A DNA stretch of 64,000 nt, taken from assembly GCF_020085105.1 (NCBI RefSeq), contig NC_058057.1:28434042-28498041 (forward strand). Direction: 5' to 3'. This document shows, one piece after another, positions 36,950-48,070 of the stretch; the first letter of the stretch is position 1; each line of letters begins with the position of its first letter. The stretch comes from Siniperca chuatsi (taxonomy: Eukaryota > Chordata > Actinopteri > Centrarchiformes > Sinipercidae). The notes beneath the pieces were generated by a model. The model was not told the origin of the DNA and ran no database searches. It was given only the letters and a program-made list of their open reading frames with translations. The position numbers were made by a program, and so were the translations under genes.

Positions 36950-37229
36950 GTGGTGGTGGTGGTGGGGTCTTTACATGGTGACAAACCGTCTCTGATCCAA
37001 ACAAACCGGAAACCGGACACCCGCGCGACCAAACAACAATACAGCTCCGCGCGTGCACGCCGCGTCGCGCCCGTCAGGCTGCAGCCTCTCCATCCTCTCA
37101 TTCAAATTCAGCAACACGCACGTCCTCATTCACCTACACGCACACGGGCGCGTGCGCACGCTACACACCCTCCGCCTGTCTGCGCCGTGCACGCGCGCCG
37201 TGCCCGGGGGCCGTTAATCGGTGTCTTAC
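35442..37229 (-). other. zbtb25 intron 1 (5' UTR intron)
   Basis: This lies between the acceptor at 35450 and a donor (CTGCG|GTAAGA) at 37230/37229. (CA)n at 36910-36945 and a (GGT)n at 36946-36964. No other gene recognised. Confidence 0.5.
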
Positions 37230-37330
37230 CGCAGAAATGTGCAGATTGTCTTCAGGTTCTGGAGCCGATTTGTTGCTGCAGACGATCTCGCGAAAAGCCG
37301 CGTCACGTCTCGCGAGAGGAAGGGTCAAAG
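37230..37330 (-). promoter_or_regulatory. zbtb25 non-coding first exon and promoter with CGCG-box motifs
   Basis: A donor at 37230/37229 ends a short CpG-rich exon. Just upstream on the minus strand are TCTCGCGAGA (37308-37317, a perfect palindrome) and TCTCGCGAAA (37286-37295). The palindrome is the known CGCG-box of vertebrate CpG-island promoters, reported to bind BANP. The surroundings (37020-37320) are CpG-dense. Confidence 0.6.
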
Positions 37331-39250
37331 GGGCTGGTCACGTGATCCGACTGTGTCGCCTGCCGGCATGTAATTAATAATCAATAACGGACTTATTGAT
37401 CTGTTTCAAACAGTATAAATACAGAAATAATAACAGACAACATGCAGCTGAACATGTTTTACATTTAATTCTGTAAAATAACATTCAAATGATGTTTTAT
37501 ATACATTTTATATACATATACATATATATTAATATATAATAAGCAGCTTAAGAATAATAATAATAATAATAATGATGAACCAGAGTGTGTTCAGATGTGA
37601 GTGTGTTGCTCAGTCTCTTGTCATAAACACTTTCAGGTCACTGAGAAGAAACGTGTTGAACAGTGAGACGAGGCCGCGTGTTTCAACTGTTTATTATAGA
37701 TTTTTATTTATTAGTATTTATTATTCGCTTCTCTGAGCAGAACTGAAGCGTTCGGCTCCGTTACTGCAGTGAAAGCACCGACACACACTGAAACCCTCTG
37801 CTGCAGTGAAAGTGTGAGAGTGTGATCAGGAAAAAGCCCTTAAAGCATTAAAGCAGTGCAGCGTCCCTGTGGCTGCTGTGCTGTTATATATTCTATCATC
37901 AGGTTATTATTCCTCGTGCATTAATGTAAAGCAGGATGTTGCTGCTGCAGCTGGTGGAGCTGGAGCTCATGTTGAACCGGTTTGTATCGGACTGCAGCTG
38001 ATGATGCTTTTCATTCTGGATCCATCTGCCGATTCTTTTCTCCGTCGATCCGTCGATCCATCGATCGATCGATCGGTTTGGAAAACTGGTGAGAAACGCC
38101 GTCACGACGACCCAGAGCCCAAAGCGACGCCTTCAGCGTGTCGTCGTGTCCGACCGACAGTCCGAAGCTCGACGTTATTAACAAACATCACAGTTATTAC
38201 AGTCGTTCAGAGGAAAAGCAGCAGATCTGCACATCTGAGCAGCTGCAGCCAGGAAGGGATCGGTGATCGGTCGACTAATCGATCGATCGATTCAGCTGAA
38301 CTTGTTGGAGTTTAATTTATAACGAAGCAGATTTTAGAAACTCTTCGTGTGTTTGAATCTGTAAAGTCACTGCAGCGTCGGAGCGGCGGACAGGAAGCAG
38401 GAAGAAACCTCCGCTCTGAACGTGACGCCCCGGTGCATGCTGGGAGGGCTTCTCTGCACCTGCCGCCCCGGTGACGTCACAATCCGGACACAAACACGTT
38501 CGTGACCGGAAACACCGAGGAGCACAACTTCTCATCCCACCCAGGGGGACATGTGACGTGGAACAGCGTTTCCGGGTACCACCCAATAGCACGGCCCGTT
38601 GCGCCCGGGGGGCGGGGCTTGGCGTGACAGCCGCGGCCTCCTGCGCTGCCCCCCCCCCCGGAGACCAGCTCGGAGGGAGACCTCGGCCCGGGTCCTCCTC
38701 TCCGATGGATCCGGTTGGCACGCGGCCCCGACTCACCCGCGTCAAGCGAGACGGAAAACAAAACGTGACACTTCCGGTCTGGATTTTCGAAATAACAGTA
38801 TAAATATACCGTTTTAAATGGTGCGCTGCAGTCAAGCCTGTGGCCGTGTCACGTTTCAGGGAATCTGTTTATTTCAGCTTTGCAGACTAATGACCCAACA
38901 CCAGCCGCGAGCTGAAGACTTCACCCGGATTCACATCAGCTGAAAGGGTTTCCTGCTGATCAGAAAAACATCCGGTCACAGGAAGAACCAGAACCGAGGC
39001 TCTGAGTCCCGACAGCGAGGAACGTGTTTAAAACCATTTCACAGACTCACGGTAATCAGATGACCTCATAAAATACAAAACAGTAAGGTTGAATTTGTGT
39101 GATTTAAACTGGAAATGTGTTTCTGCTGGGTTTTTTTACCGTGTCAGTATAATAAATGTAAAATACAGAGAGATATTCATGTTTTTTTAATGAAAAATCA
39201 GGCTGAAATGCATTACGTTTATTTTGAAGGCCAGCTTTTTTGACCGGAAG
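37331..39250. other. Intergenic between zbtb25 and zbtb1 promoters
   Basis: It holds an (AAT)n near 37555-37573 and a diverged copy (about 38040-38300) of the ATTAATCGAT-ended MITE. The CpG-rich stretch 38400-38800 has an ETS-like ACTTCCGGT at 38769-38777. No coding gene. Confidence 0.5.
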
Positions 39251-39485
39251 TCTTTTATTTTGTCTTCTTCAGATTTGCTCGCTGCGTCCGGCTTGACGGA
39301 GCGGCAGTCTGTGCGGAAGTTCTTTCATCCTGCAGGAGCAGAAGAAGAAGAAGAGGCTTCTCCTTCGTCTCAACTGTCCGCCTGAACACAACAAACCTCC
39401 GGGGAGGAAACTTCCAGACCCCCGGGAACATCCACACACCCGCCGCCGACAGCAGCAGCTCCTCCGCCGGCCTCCGGTACCCACG
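39241..39485 (+). promoter_or_regulatory. zbtb1 promoter and non-coding first exon
   Basis: An ETS-type ACCGGAAGT (39243-39251) precedes a GC-rich segment that ends in CCACG|GTGAGT (donor at 39486). The only acceptor that fits is the one at 42588-42589 directly before the coding exon. This is the usual structure of ZBTB1: non-coding exon, long intron, one coding exon. The start of transcription is inferred. Confidence 0.5.
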
Positions 39486-40816
39486 GTGAGTCGATGGGTT
39501 TCTGTCCGGCCCTCAGAGCCGCCTGGCCGGGAAAACAAAAAAAAAACTCCCCGCGGCCTGCTGCTCTCGGCGCTAGCTGAATGCGGGTGGCAGTGCGGGG
39601 GTGGCGGGACTGTTTGCGGGAGAGATAGCACAGTAACCGTCAGGTTAGCGGCATTTACAGCTGCTACATCCGGTGTTAGATTTCAAAATAAAGAGCGCAG
39701 TAAAGGTCTAACGCGTCTTGAGAAGCATCAAATGAACGTGTATACCTTATTTACTGTGTAATGTTTAACAAGCGTAAACTTAAGTTAGTGTGCCCATTTA
39801 AACAGTCCGTACAGTCCTCTTTCCGTCTGTTCACTACGTCGATCTAGCTGTGTCGTTTTTTATTTTGGAGTTCTACCCGCAGTGCCTTCCGGTCTGATCG
39901 ATGCTAGCCGCTGTTAGCTTGACGTAGCTAACTGCCGCGGAGCTCCATTTTAGCTCGTCAGTGTGTCCGACCTCTCCCTGCTCTCACACGGTCTCCCCTC
40001 TTCTGCGTTCACACTCGCCGCTTCGCACGGCTCACTGTCGGTTGTCTCAAGGCGGTTTTCTCGGCGATTGACAGCCGGTGAATGCGTGAATGCCCCCCCC
40101 CGCGTGCCCTCGGCGGCACTGCGGGGGCGGACGGTGAGCCGCGAGCCGCCGTAGCTCAGTTACAGTAAACCGACTCACTGTGACTGGAAGTGCTCTTATT
40201 TTACACCTTTTTATAACGGAGTCTGGTGTGGTGTGACAGGTAAACACTGCACACCTCAAACTGAAGAGTTTTCTCTAAATGTGCCTCTGGTGTTAAACTG
40301 GTTTCCGTGACCTGGTATTGAATTTCAGTCTTGTTTGGTGTTGAGGTCTGTGACCCCATTAATGTGTCTCTTACCTGAACCCAACCTGTGACACCTGGCT
40401 ATAACCTGACCCGTTAAAAAGGGGGGACAGACACAAGAGGTCACACCTGGCCAGACCTCCTGACCAAATAATACGGTTTATTGGTAATAAAGTACAGCAC
40501 ATTTCCACAACAAGGGCTTTACATAAAGCAACATAATACACAAAGACGTTTAAATACAGTTAAAGAGTTACGCAGACAGATAAAGCAGAGCGGTGGTTAT
40601 CCTGAGCCCCTTCGGACTAACTTAAAGGCTTTGACTGTAAAACTGTTGAGTTATAATCTGTGTTTCCACTCTTCATTCACTGCAACTGTAGAGAACATGA
40701 ATATGTGAATGAATATCCAGCAAAACGCAGCATGTGGGCCGATGGGAGTCAGACGGTGCCGTCAGATATTTTATTACACATTACATACCAGCAGCAGAGC
40801 TCACTCTGCAGCAACA

Positions 40817-40987
40817 GGTGGGCCGGTGCGGGTCAGGTGGGCCTGTGCGGGTCAGGTGGGCCGGTGCGGGTCAGGTGGGCCGGTGCGGGTCAGGTGGGCC
40901 TGTGCGGGTCAGGTGGGCCGGTGCGGGTCAGGTGGGCCTGTGTGGGTCAGGTGGGCCTGTGCGGGTCAGGTGGGCCGGTGCGGGTCA
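40817..40987. repeat. 19-bp minisatellite, 9 units, in zbtb1 intron 1
   Basis: The unit is GGTGGGCCGGTGCGGGTCA, with CCG/CCT alternating between copies and one TGTGGG variant. G-rich on the plus strand. Confidence 0.95.
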
Positions 40988-41292
40988 GGTGTCACAGGAA
41001 ACAACAGGCCACATGACTACAGTGGACGCATGTAGGCGTGTCTCATGTGTATCTGTCAGCAAAACTTTTTTGTCCGTCTAATAATATGATTTTTTTTTTC
41101 TACAAACCAACTTGAAGTTTGATATCGGACCTCAAAAGAAGTTTGCTGACAACAAGCGGAGTGACTGGACTATTCAGTTGTATTTATATAGCGGCAGTTC
41201 ATTACAGAAGCGTGCTAACACCTGAGCCGTTCAGAGCGAAAGAGGCGATCTGGAGCTCGGTCGACGTCTCTGAGCTGAAACCTGATAAATGA

Positions 41293-41818
41293 TGTTTAAT
41301 AACGACGTCGGTCTGGAAGATTTTAAACTACATTTCACTGAAATAACACAGCGTGAGCAGATAACGTCAGTTAGCTTAGCATAGTCAGATATTCCCTCTC
41401 ATTATAAACTGTGTGAATCCTTCTAACTCAAACAGATGTCTCCGTGTCTGCAGACAGAAACAAGACTAACACGTTTACAAAGATTTCTGTCATGTTTGGA
41501 AGTTATGCTAGCTCCTGATGCTGCAGTCACTTCCTGTTTACATAGCTGACCGCTCCTGATTGGACGGCGCTACAGATGTTTCCTAGCAACAGATTTACAC
41601 GTGACTGAAGTCTTTACTCGTTTGTTCAGTTTTAATGGTGCGACCTGGTTTAGTGAAGTGCTAGTTAGAAGCTAGTTAGCGGTTACTGAGAACTTTGGTG
41701 TCGCAGCAGCGTCCTGTTGAGCCTCCAGCCAGAAAAGACGTGTGATTGATGAAACTGATGGTGGAAACACAGAGTTTTATAATGGCGTTGACGACAAAAC
41801 TGTTTTTTAATGTCGATC
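41293..41818 (+). repeat. Unnamed interspersed repeat, copy A (inverted with 49744-50420)
   Basis: The whole 526-bp segment is found in reverse complement at 49744-50420 with only scattered differences, plus about 150 bp that copy A lacks. Shared words include ACGACGTCGGTCTGG, TAGCTTAGCATAGTCAGATA, CCAATCAGGAGCGGTCAGCT (as complement) and GCAGCAGCGTCCTGTTGAGC. No coding frame and no terminal repeats were identified. Confidence 0.8.
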
Positions 41819-42593
41819 CTCAGTTGCCTCCTGATCCAGTATCAGTATCGGTGCTGATCCCGGTGCATGCAGCACTGATCAGCACTGAGTGAAAGCTGAT
41901 AGAAGTAAGTGTTTGTGTGTTTATCAGTTCACACTTGTGGTTTTTACTGTCTGCAGGATGTCGCACACCACACACAGTCATTCATCTTTTTCCTTCATCA
42001 CACGTAACTCTGCTCATAGTGTAGTTTCACCATTAGTTCACAGTAATATTATATAAAGTTTTGTAAAGAGATTAAAAACTATATAAATGATTTGTGTTGT
42101 GTAGCTGTGATGTGTAATTTACTTAATCTGATAGTTGTAACATTAGTCTCTTGTCAAATCAAACTTCATTTTTGTGGCCACTTCTGTGTAAAACTGCAAG
42201 ACAAACTCAACTTTACGAAATACAGCAAACCTCAGAAATAATGAGTAAATCCACAGAACAGATCTAAGTGAGTGTAAGACGATGTGTAATGTCCAACAAG
42301 GTTTATTTTTCTCCCCAAACTAATAATCCAGTCTGAAAAGCCCCCCGTATATAAAGCGTCCTTTCGGATGAAACACGGGAGCTAAATGACTGAAATCAGA
42401 TCTCTTAATTATTCACGTTTGATCTTGATGAGTCATAGCAGCACTGAGCGCTGGTTCTACCTCGCCGAGCACAACCAGCCAAACGTTATGAAATACTCTG
42501 CAACGCAATAAAGTCGACCACAGAGAAACCTCGTGGCAGGAAGAATGCAGCCGTTTAATCTCTGTGCTAATGTCTTCCTCTGTCTGCAGGGCG

Positions 42594-44648
42594 ATGGCGA
42601 GGCCGAGCCACAGCGATCATGTCCTCCAGCAGCTCAACAACCAGCGGGAGTGGGGCTTCCTGTGCGACTGCCTCATCGCCATCGGTGACATCTACTTCAG
42701 GGCGCACAAGGCCGTCCTGGCGGCCTGCAGCTCTTACTTCAGGATGATGTTCATCCGGGACCAGCAAGGGGCGGGCCGCCTGGACCTCAGCAACATGCAG
42801 ATCAGCGCCGAGTGCTTCGACCTCATCCTGCAGCTCATGTACCTCGGACGCATCGTCGTGGGGAGCTACGAGTTTGAGGAGCTCAAGGCCTCCATGGCGT
42901 ACCTTCAGATGTACTACATCCCCGACTCGCTGGAGGATCTCAGGGACATCAGGAGCTCCAACCTCACCCCGTCCTCCTCAGCCTCCTCCTCCTCCAGTTC
43001 CTCCACCGGCCCTGCTGCGGGGAAGATGATGTTTGGAGTCCGCATGTTCGAGCAGCAGAGGCCTGCTGCACCGGAAGCTGAGCATTTACCGAAAGCTGTC
43101 AGCAGCAGCGCCGGGCGTCCAGCTGTACCAGCGACCGCCAGCAGACCGGTGGTGGCAGAGGAGGTGGTGAACATTCCTCTGATAGTGGCACCACCAGTGG
43201 CGGACGGGGGAGTCGAGCAACCCTGTGATTTGAGAAAGAGGTCCAGCGGCAGGAGTTCGACTCTCAAAGACCGTCCTCGGTTCGGCCGCACCTACACCTG
43301 CGACGACTGTGGCTTCGTCTTCAGCTGCGAGAAGCTTCTAATCGAACACATCCTGACCTGCACCAACCGCAAGGCCTTTCACCCGGCAAGAGGTAACGTG
43401 GAAGGTGACAATGACTCCAGTAAAGCTGAGAGCTCCGCCTCTGAGAGCATAGAGGAACACAGGGTCACCTGTAAAGGCGAGGAGGACTGGCCTGAGGCCA
43501 AGGCCGACTCTGACCTCCCCATCAGGTCGGTGGCAGCCGGAACAGAAAGCGAGCCTGGGTTGACCAGGAGTATCTCCATCAAGGCAGAACCAGAAGAAAG
43601 CATATTCCCTGAGATAGAGGTGGTCCGGATCGGTGAGCACACCGCGAGAGACTGTAGCGCACGATTCAGTGACGCCACACATAAAGACTCGCGTAGGGAA
43701 AAAGCCGGTTCGGACCGTGAACCAGAGCCCGGCGTCTCAGGCATGGATAACAGCAGTGAGCCTTTCGAAGGCCACATGTCCAGCAGTGAAGATTCAGGAA
43801 TCCCTGCAAAGCTTCGTAAGGTCAAAGAGGAGAAGCAGGATGCCGACTGTGCCCCCTGTGAACTCTGTGGTGCTCTGTTAACAGAGGAGGACAAGTCGGC
43901 CCACTATCTGTCCAACCACATGGGCCATATATGTGCCTGTGGGAGGTGTGGCCAGGTGCTGATCAAAGGCCGCCAGCTCCAGGAGCACGCAGAGCGCTGC
44001 GGCGAATCCCAAGGCGGCGAGTCGGATTCCCACGGGGAGGACGAGGCGTCCCTGCTGGAGGAGCCGCAGGGGATGGAGGAGGGCCTGCTGGAGGCGGCCG
44101 ACCTGGCCTGCTCTCACTGCGGTCTGCTGTTCCAGAACGAGAGCCTGGCGCTGGAACACGCCTTGTCGTGCCACGACCAGGAGCTGTTCCGCCCGGTGCT
44201 GCTGGGAGAGAGCGGGGAACCGGACCACCGCCGCAAACACTTCTGCAGCATCTGCGGCAAAGGCTTCTACCAGCGCTGCCACCTGCGGGAGCACTACACC
44301 GTCCACACCAAGGAGAAGCAGTTCACCTGCCAGACCTGCGGGAAGCAGTTCCTGCGGGAGCGCCAGCTCAGGCTGCACACCGACATGCACAAAGGCATGG
44401 CGCGCTACGTGTGTCCGGTCTGCGACCAGGGAACCTTCCTCAAACATGACCACGTCCGCCACATGATCTCCCACCTGTCGGCCGGGGAGACCATCTGCCA
44501 GGTGTGCTTCCAGATCTTCCCCGGCGGAGAACAGCTGGAGAAACACATGGACGTCCACCTGTACATCTGTGGCGTCTGTGGAGAGAAGTTCCGCCTCCGT
44601 AAAGACATGAGGAGCCACTATAACTCCAAGCACACCAAGAGACTATAG
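42594..44648 (+). CDS. zbtb1: Zinc finger and BTB domain-containing protein 1
   Basis: One coding exon, 684 codons. The acceptor ends at 42589 and the ATG at 42594 begins MARPSHSDHVLQQLNNQREW, as in mammalian ZBTB1. An earlier in-frame ATG at 42564 lies in the intron. BTB domain residues about 1-115. Serine-rich linker 126-138. An atypical finger at 234-257 (TCDDCGFVFSCEKLLIEHIL). SUMO-type IKAE at 329-332. A UBZ4-like finger at about 446-470 (CACGRCGQVLIKGRQLQEH), which in mammals binds ubiquitinated PCNA. A diverged finger at 505-527, then five C2H2 fingers at about 549-571, 577-599, 605-627, 633-655 and 657-680. Family roles are transcriptional repression, lymphoid development and translesion-synthesis signalling. 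Length is close to the mammalian 713. Adjacent to zbtb25 in divergent orientation, as in mammals. Confidence 0.95.
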   Translation: MARPSHSDHVLQQLNNQREWGFLCDCLIAIGDIYFRAHKAVLAACSSYFRMMFIRDQQGAGRLDLSNMQISAECFDLILQLMYLGRIVVGSYEFEELKASMAYLQMYYIPDSLEDLRDIRSSNLTPSSSASSSSSSSTGPAAGKMMFGVRMFEQQRPAAPEAEHLPKAVSSSAGRPAVPATASRPVVAEEVVNIPLIVAPPVADGGVEQPCDLRKRSSGRSSTLKDRPRFGRTYTCDDCGFVFSCEKLLIEHILTCTNRKAFHPARGNVEGDNDSSKAESSASESIEEHRVTCKGEEDWPEAKADSDLPIRSVAAGTESEPGLTRSISIKAEPEESIFPEIEVVRIGEHTARDCSARFSDATHKDSRREKAGSDREPEPGVSGMDNSSEPFEGHMSSSEDSGIPAKLRKVKEEKQDADCAPCELCGALLTEEDKSAHYLSNHMGHICACGRCGQVLIKGRQLQEHAERCGESQGGESDSHGEDEASLLEEPQGMEEGLLEAADLACSHCGLLFQNESLALEHALSCHDQELFRPVLLGESGEPDHRRKHFCSICGKGFYQRCHLREHYTVHTKEKQFTCQTCGKQFLRERQLRLHTDMHKGMARYVCPVCDQGTFLKHDHVRHMISHLSAGETICQVCFQIFPGGEQLEKHMDVHLYICGVCGEKFRLRKDMRSHYNSKHTKRL

Positions 44649-45191
44649 GAGCGATCCAAACCGTCTTCTGCATTTATACTAGTTTGTTACTAAAAAGCCA
44701 TAAATGTGAGAACAAATGTATGCACTTGAACACCAAAAAGACAATTTTTAACCTGCACTTTTAAAGTATATGCATAACCTAAACGGGCGTTCACACTGCA
44801 AGCAGCGGGGCGGATGATTGGTCGCTCTGTTATGACTCTGATGGCAACTGTGTCAACAGTGCGGCTTTTTTCTTTGTGTCAACTTCGATGATGAAAAGAC
44901 ATTTAAGCAAACGTGGCTCAGAAAGACGCGCGTCGCATTTTCACAGCTCGCGTTCAGGATTTTATGAGATGTTTCTTTCCGTCACCTGATAAAAGTCAGA
45001 ATCAGCTTGTCGACGAAACAATCGCTTGAGGCGGAAAACGATCAAGTTTAGAAATATTAGCTAACCGTCCTCAGACACTGTTGGAGGAAGATGCCCATCA
45101 CGACTAACCAGCTAAATAGCTAACTAGATATATATTATTGTTATTATTTAGAATATTTATAAAGAAGCTGGGATTTTATATAAAAGATATT
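44649..45191 (+). other. zbtb1 3' region and a MITE-like fragment
   Basis: At about 44785-44880 there is a motif common in fish short repeats (GCGTTCACACTGCAAGCAGC, then GATGATTGGTCGCTCTGTT). Only one end is visible. The zbtb1 3' UTR must end in this stretch but no single polyadenylation signal stands out. Confidence 0.4.
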
Positions 45192-46103
45192 AGGGGTGTA
45201 CCGGTACACAAAATTCACGGTTCAGTATGTACCTCAGTTTTAGGATCACGGTTCGGTTTTCGGGAAAGCAGGAAAACAAAAAATTTATTTTTATAGTTAA
45301 TTTGAAAAATATAAAAATGCAACAGCGGCTCATTGGCCATGATTCTTACTGTAACAGTTAATGCGCTCAAATGCCGTCATATTGTCCGTAAGAATAAATA
45401 AGTAACAGATGTAGTGCCGCCCCATCGTAACACGCCGACCCGTTGATAACTCCCGATCAGCTGGTTTCTACGCAGCAGCACGACTGAAATGCGTGAAGAC
45501 TCGCTGTAGCGGCGCTCGAGCCCTTCGACCGCGTGCTTAAATCCCGTGTTCTCTGCGACCCGCAGGCCGTATGTATAGACCGAGTGCGGGCGCACATGTG
45601 CGGCGGTAAACTTTGGCTCGGTCTGAATCTGCAGCGAGAGGCGGCCTGGACGCTGAGGGGACGAGGACTCGCCTTACAGTCTGGTTCTGTCTCGTTCCGC
45701 TAATCGACACATCCGAGCGTTCCCGCCGCAAACGACATTTAACGCGTTTCGCAGACAAACCCGACTGCAGCTGAACAGCGTCGGCTTACAGGTTGACTCT
45801 CGTACGCCCGTCGTAACTGACCGGGGACCCGCGACGCTCCCGTACAGAGGACCTGAATGTCAGGGACGACCCTCCGGCTCCGGCCTCTCGGTTTACCGTT
45901 CGGAGGCAGCGGCGCTGCAGGAGCTGACCGGGCCGAGCCCCCCAGCGTGCTACAGCTGACAGGAAGCAGCTGGTGCGCTGCCAGAACCTTCCGGGTGAAA
46001 CTGGCGCTCCAGAGTTTCTGTCCCGCGGCTGCGAGTCCTCGACATGAACGGGCCGTTCGGACAGAAATAGTTCGGGACGGATACGCGCTCCTCGTACACC
46101 CCT
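45192..46103. mobile_element. Non-autonomous hAT-like DNA transposon
   Basis: The ends are AGGGGTGTAC and its exact complement GTACACCCCT (10-bp perfect inverted repeat). The left interior GGTACACAAAATTCACGGTT and the right interior (GGGCCGTTCGGACAGAAATA) are words I know from fish hAT-type elements. Flanking 8-mers AAGATATT / AGATGATT are similar but not identical, consistent with an old 8-bp duplication. 912 bp, strongly CpG-rich at the right, no transposase frame. Confidence 0.65.
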
Positions 46104-47594
46104 AGATGATTTATACATGATATCTGCATTTCAGGTCATTTGCAACATCAAACAGTAACAGATGTCCATCTTTAGGTCCCAGAGTCTGAAATGATTCTTT
46201 AAGTTGAAGAACCCAAAGAAGTAAAACTTACATGGAGGTGAAACACAAAAATGAGCAGGAGTTGGAACCAGTTACCAGATTGTTCTGTCAGGTAACTAAT
46301 CTGTTAAAAAGCTAATTGTTTTCGCACTAGAACGTACCAAAGTCCAGTTGGCAGATGGAAGAGAGGTGGAAGGGTTTTCTGTTCATGTTTCTCGACTCTA
46401 ATCCAGCCCACAGCTCAACGGGCCTCTGCGCCTGTTCGGTTCAGGATTGTGTTGCTCACAGTGTGAACGCACGGTAAGACCGGCAGTGAACTCCAGAAGA
46501 AATCAAAACTGGCGCAACCTCACAGGGCTTTTAAAAACAGCACTGCAGGAAAACACTGCAGCTCCCACGCCAGAGGGGGGGGTGCTTCCTAGTCAGAATC
46601 CAAATTCAGAAATATATTACAACTTGTTCCCCAGGCTGGGGAACGGATGCATGCTGTGTGGTGATTCAGGTCCAAAGTTGTACCTGTGAGAAGACGCCCA
46701 TTTCAGTTTCTTTTTGGAATGAACTGTCTGTCGAAGTTTGCTGTCAGCATTTGATGTCCTCTCATTTCCCAGAATACTAAAGTCTCCGAAGACGAAACAC
46801 GCAGTTTTTCATGTTCTAGCTAGTGAGCACCGTCGGTGGAAAAACGCTGAATTCTGCTTTCTGATTCTTTGTCTTGTGAGTTTGATAGCACACTGATTCA
46901 TACTCTTCTTCCCTTCCCTTCCGTTTCAAAGTGAATATTTAAACGTCAGATTGTGAAAAGGTTGAACAACGAAACACTAGAAGTGGTCAGGGCGATGGAA
47001 CCAGCACCGACGTGCTGGACTGGACTGGTGGTTTTTAAGGGCGACTCTGGTTCCTTTCCCTCCGTGGTGCGATTTCAGCACAGCAGTCGTGCTCGGGTGC
47101 AAACCAAAACACCCTTTTAGAGGAAGCGGTCTCGGTCCGCTCACAAAATAATTCTGACCTCGATCTGACTTAAACCACGAGTCGAACTCTGCAGGTTTGA
47201 GCTAAACGAATCCCGCAGCCAGGTGAGCTTTGCATGCTGGGATGTGGATGAGTGAAATCGTCAGTTGCTAGGAGACCGGAGAACGAATCAAAGTCTGACC
47301 TGGACTAACGATGAAGTACGTTGCCTTGTTGATATTTGGGCAGATAGGATTCTTGTGTTTACTTCCTCGCCCCAGACACATCTAACCAATGAGAGGAGGG
47401 AATATTCTCACCTGGCTTTTAGTGATGCATTTTGGTACGAAGGGGAAAACGCAAGTTTAACAACTCAGTCTTCTGTCTGGGGGAAAGGGGGCTACGCTTG
47501 GACTTAATCTATTGCCTTATGAGTCCTGTGAAGCTGTTTTGCTGCAGTTGTGTTCTGGCTGTTAAGGCCGTTGGGTTCTCCAGGCAAGACCACA
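46104..47594. other. Intergenic; one Myb/SANT-like coding scrap near 47300
   Basis: Mostly unassigned. At about 47304-47355 the plus strand encodes TWTNDEVRCLVDIWAD, which resembles the first helix of the Myb/SANT-like domain found in MSANTD and Harbinger-associated proteins. The resemblance stops there. Confidence 0.4.
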
Positions 47595-48070
47595 CCACGT
47601 CTGTTTAGAACCAAACGTTTCAAAACTAGCCTAAACCATTTCAAAATGTCTAAACCAGTTAAAAGTTGACCTAAATCAGTTCTTTTTAGAGTGAGCAGTA
47701 ACTAGTTGGAAGACCATTTTAAACCAGTTCTGAACCAGCTGAAACCACTTCAGAACTAACCTAAACCAGTACCAAACCAACCACACCAGTCTGCAACCAG
47801 TATAAACCAGTTTCAGACAAGCCCAGATATATTTCAGAACCAGTATGAAAACCTCCCTAAACCAGTTCAGACCCAATTCAAACCACTTCACATCCAACCC
47901 AATTCATGTCCAAACTAACTAAATCCAGTTCAGACCCAAACCACCGACCCGAAACGTTAGCGCCAATTTTCAAACGTTTAGAACCAAACATTTCAGATCC
48001 ACCTTAAACCAGTTCAGAACCATCCTAACCAGCTGAAACCAGTTCAGAACCAACCCAGACCGGTTCCCAC
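47595..48070. repeat. Degenerate tandem repeat of AAACCAGTTCAGAACCA words
   Basis: About 470 bp built of variants of AAACCAGTTCAGAACCAACC with irregular spacing. The minus-strand open frame here (W/F/L/V-rich) is an artefact of the repeat. Confidence 0.85.

Larger units (their letters stand above)
39486..42589 (+). other. zbtb1 intron 1
   Basis: It contains a 19-bp minisatellite (40817-40987) and one arm of an inverted repeat (41293-41818). The remainder is unassigned. The acceptor TGTCTGCAG is at 42581-42589. Confidence 0.55.

Noticed and set aside
42564-42593. Upstream in-frame ATG before zbtb1
   Set aside because: It lies in the intron before the acceptor at 42588-42589; the conserved N-terminus starts at 42594.
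43379-44633. Minus-strand frames of 171 and 251 codons in zbtb1
   Set aside because: Antisense shadows of the zbtb1 coding exon, with no family resemblance.
47676-47897. Tryptophan-rich minus-strand open frame resembling a membrane protein
   Set aside because: It is produced by the degenerate AAACCAGTT repeat.
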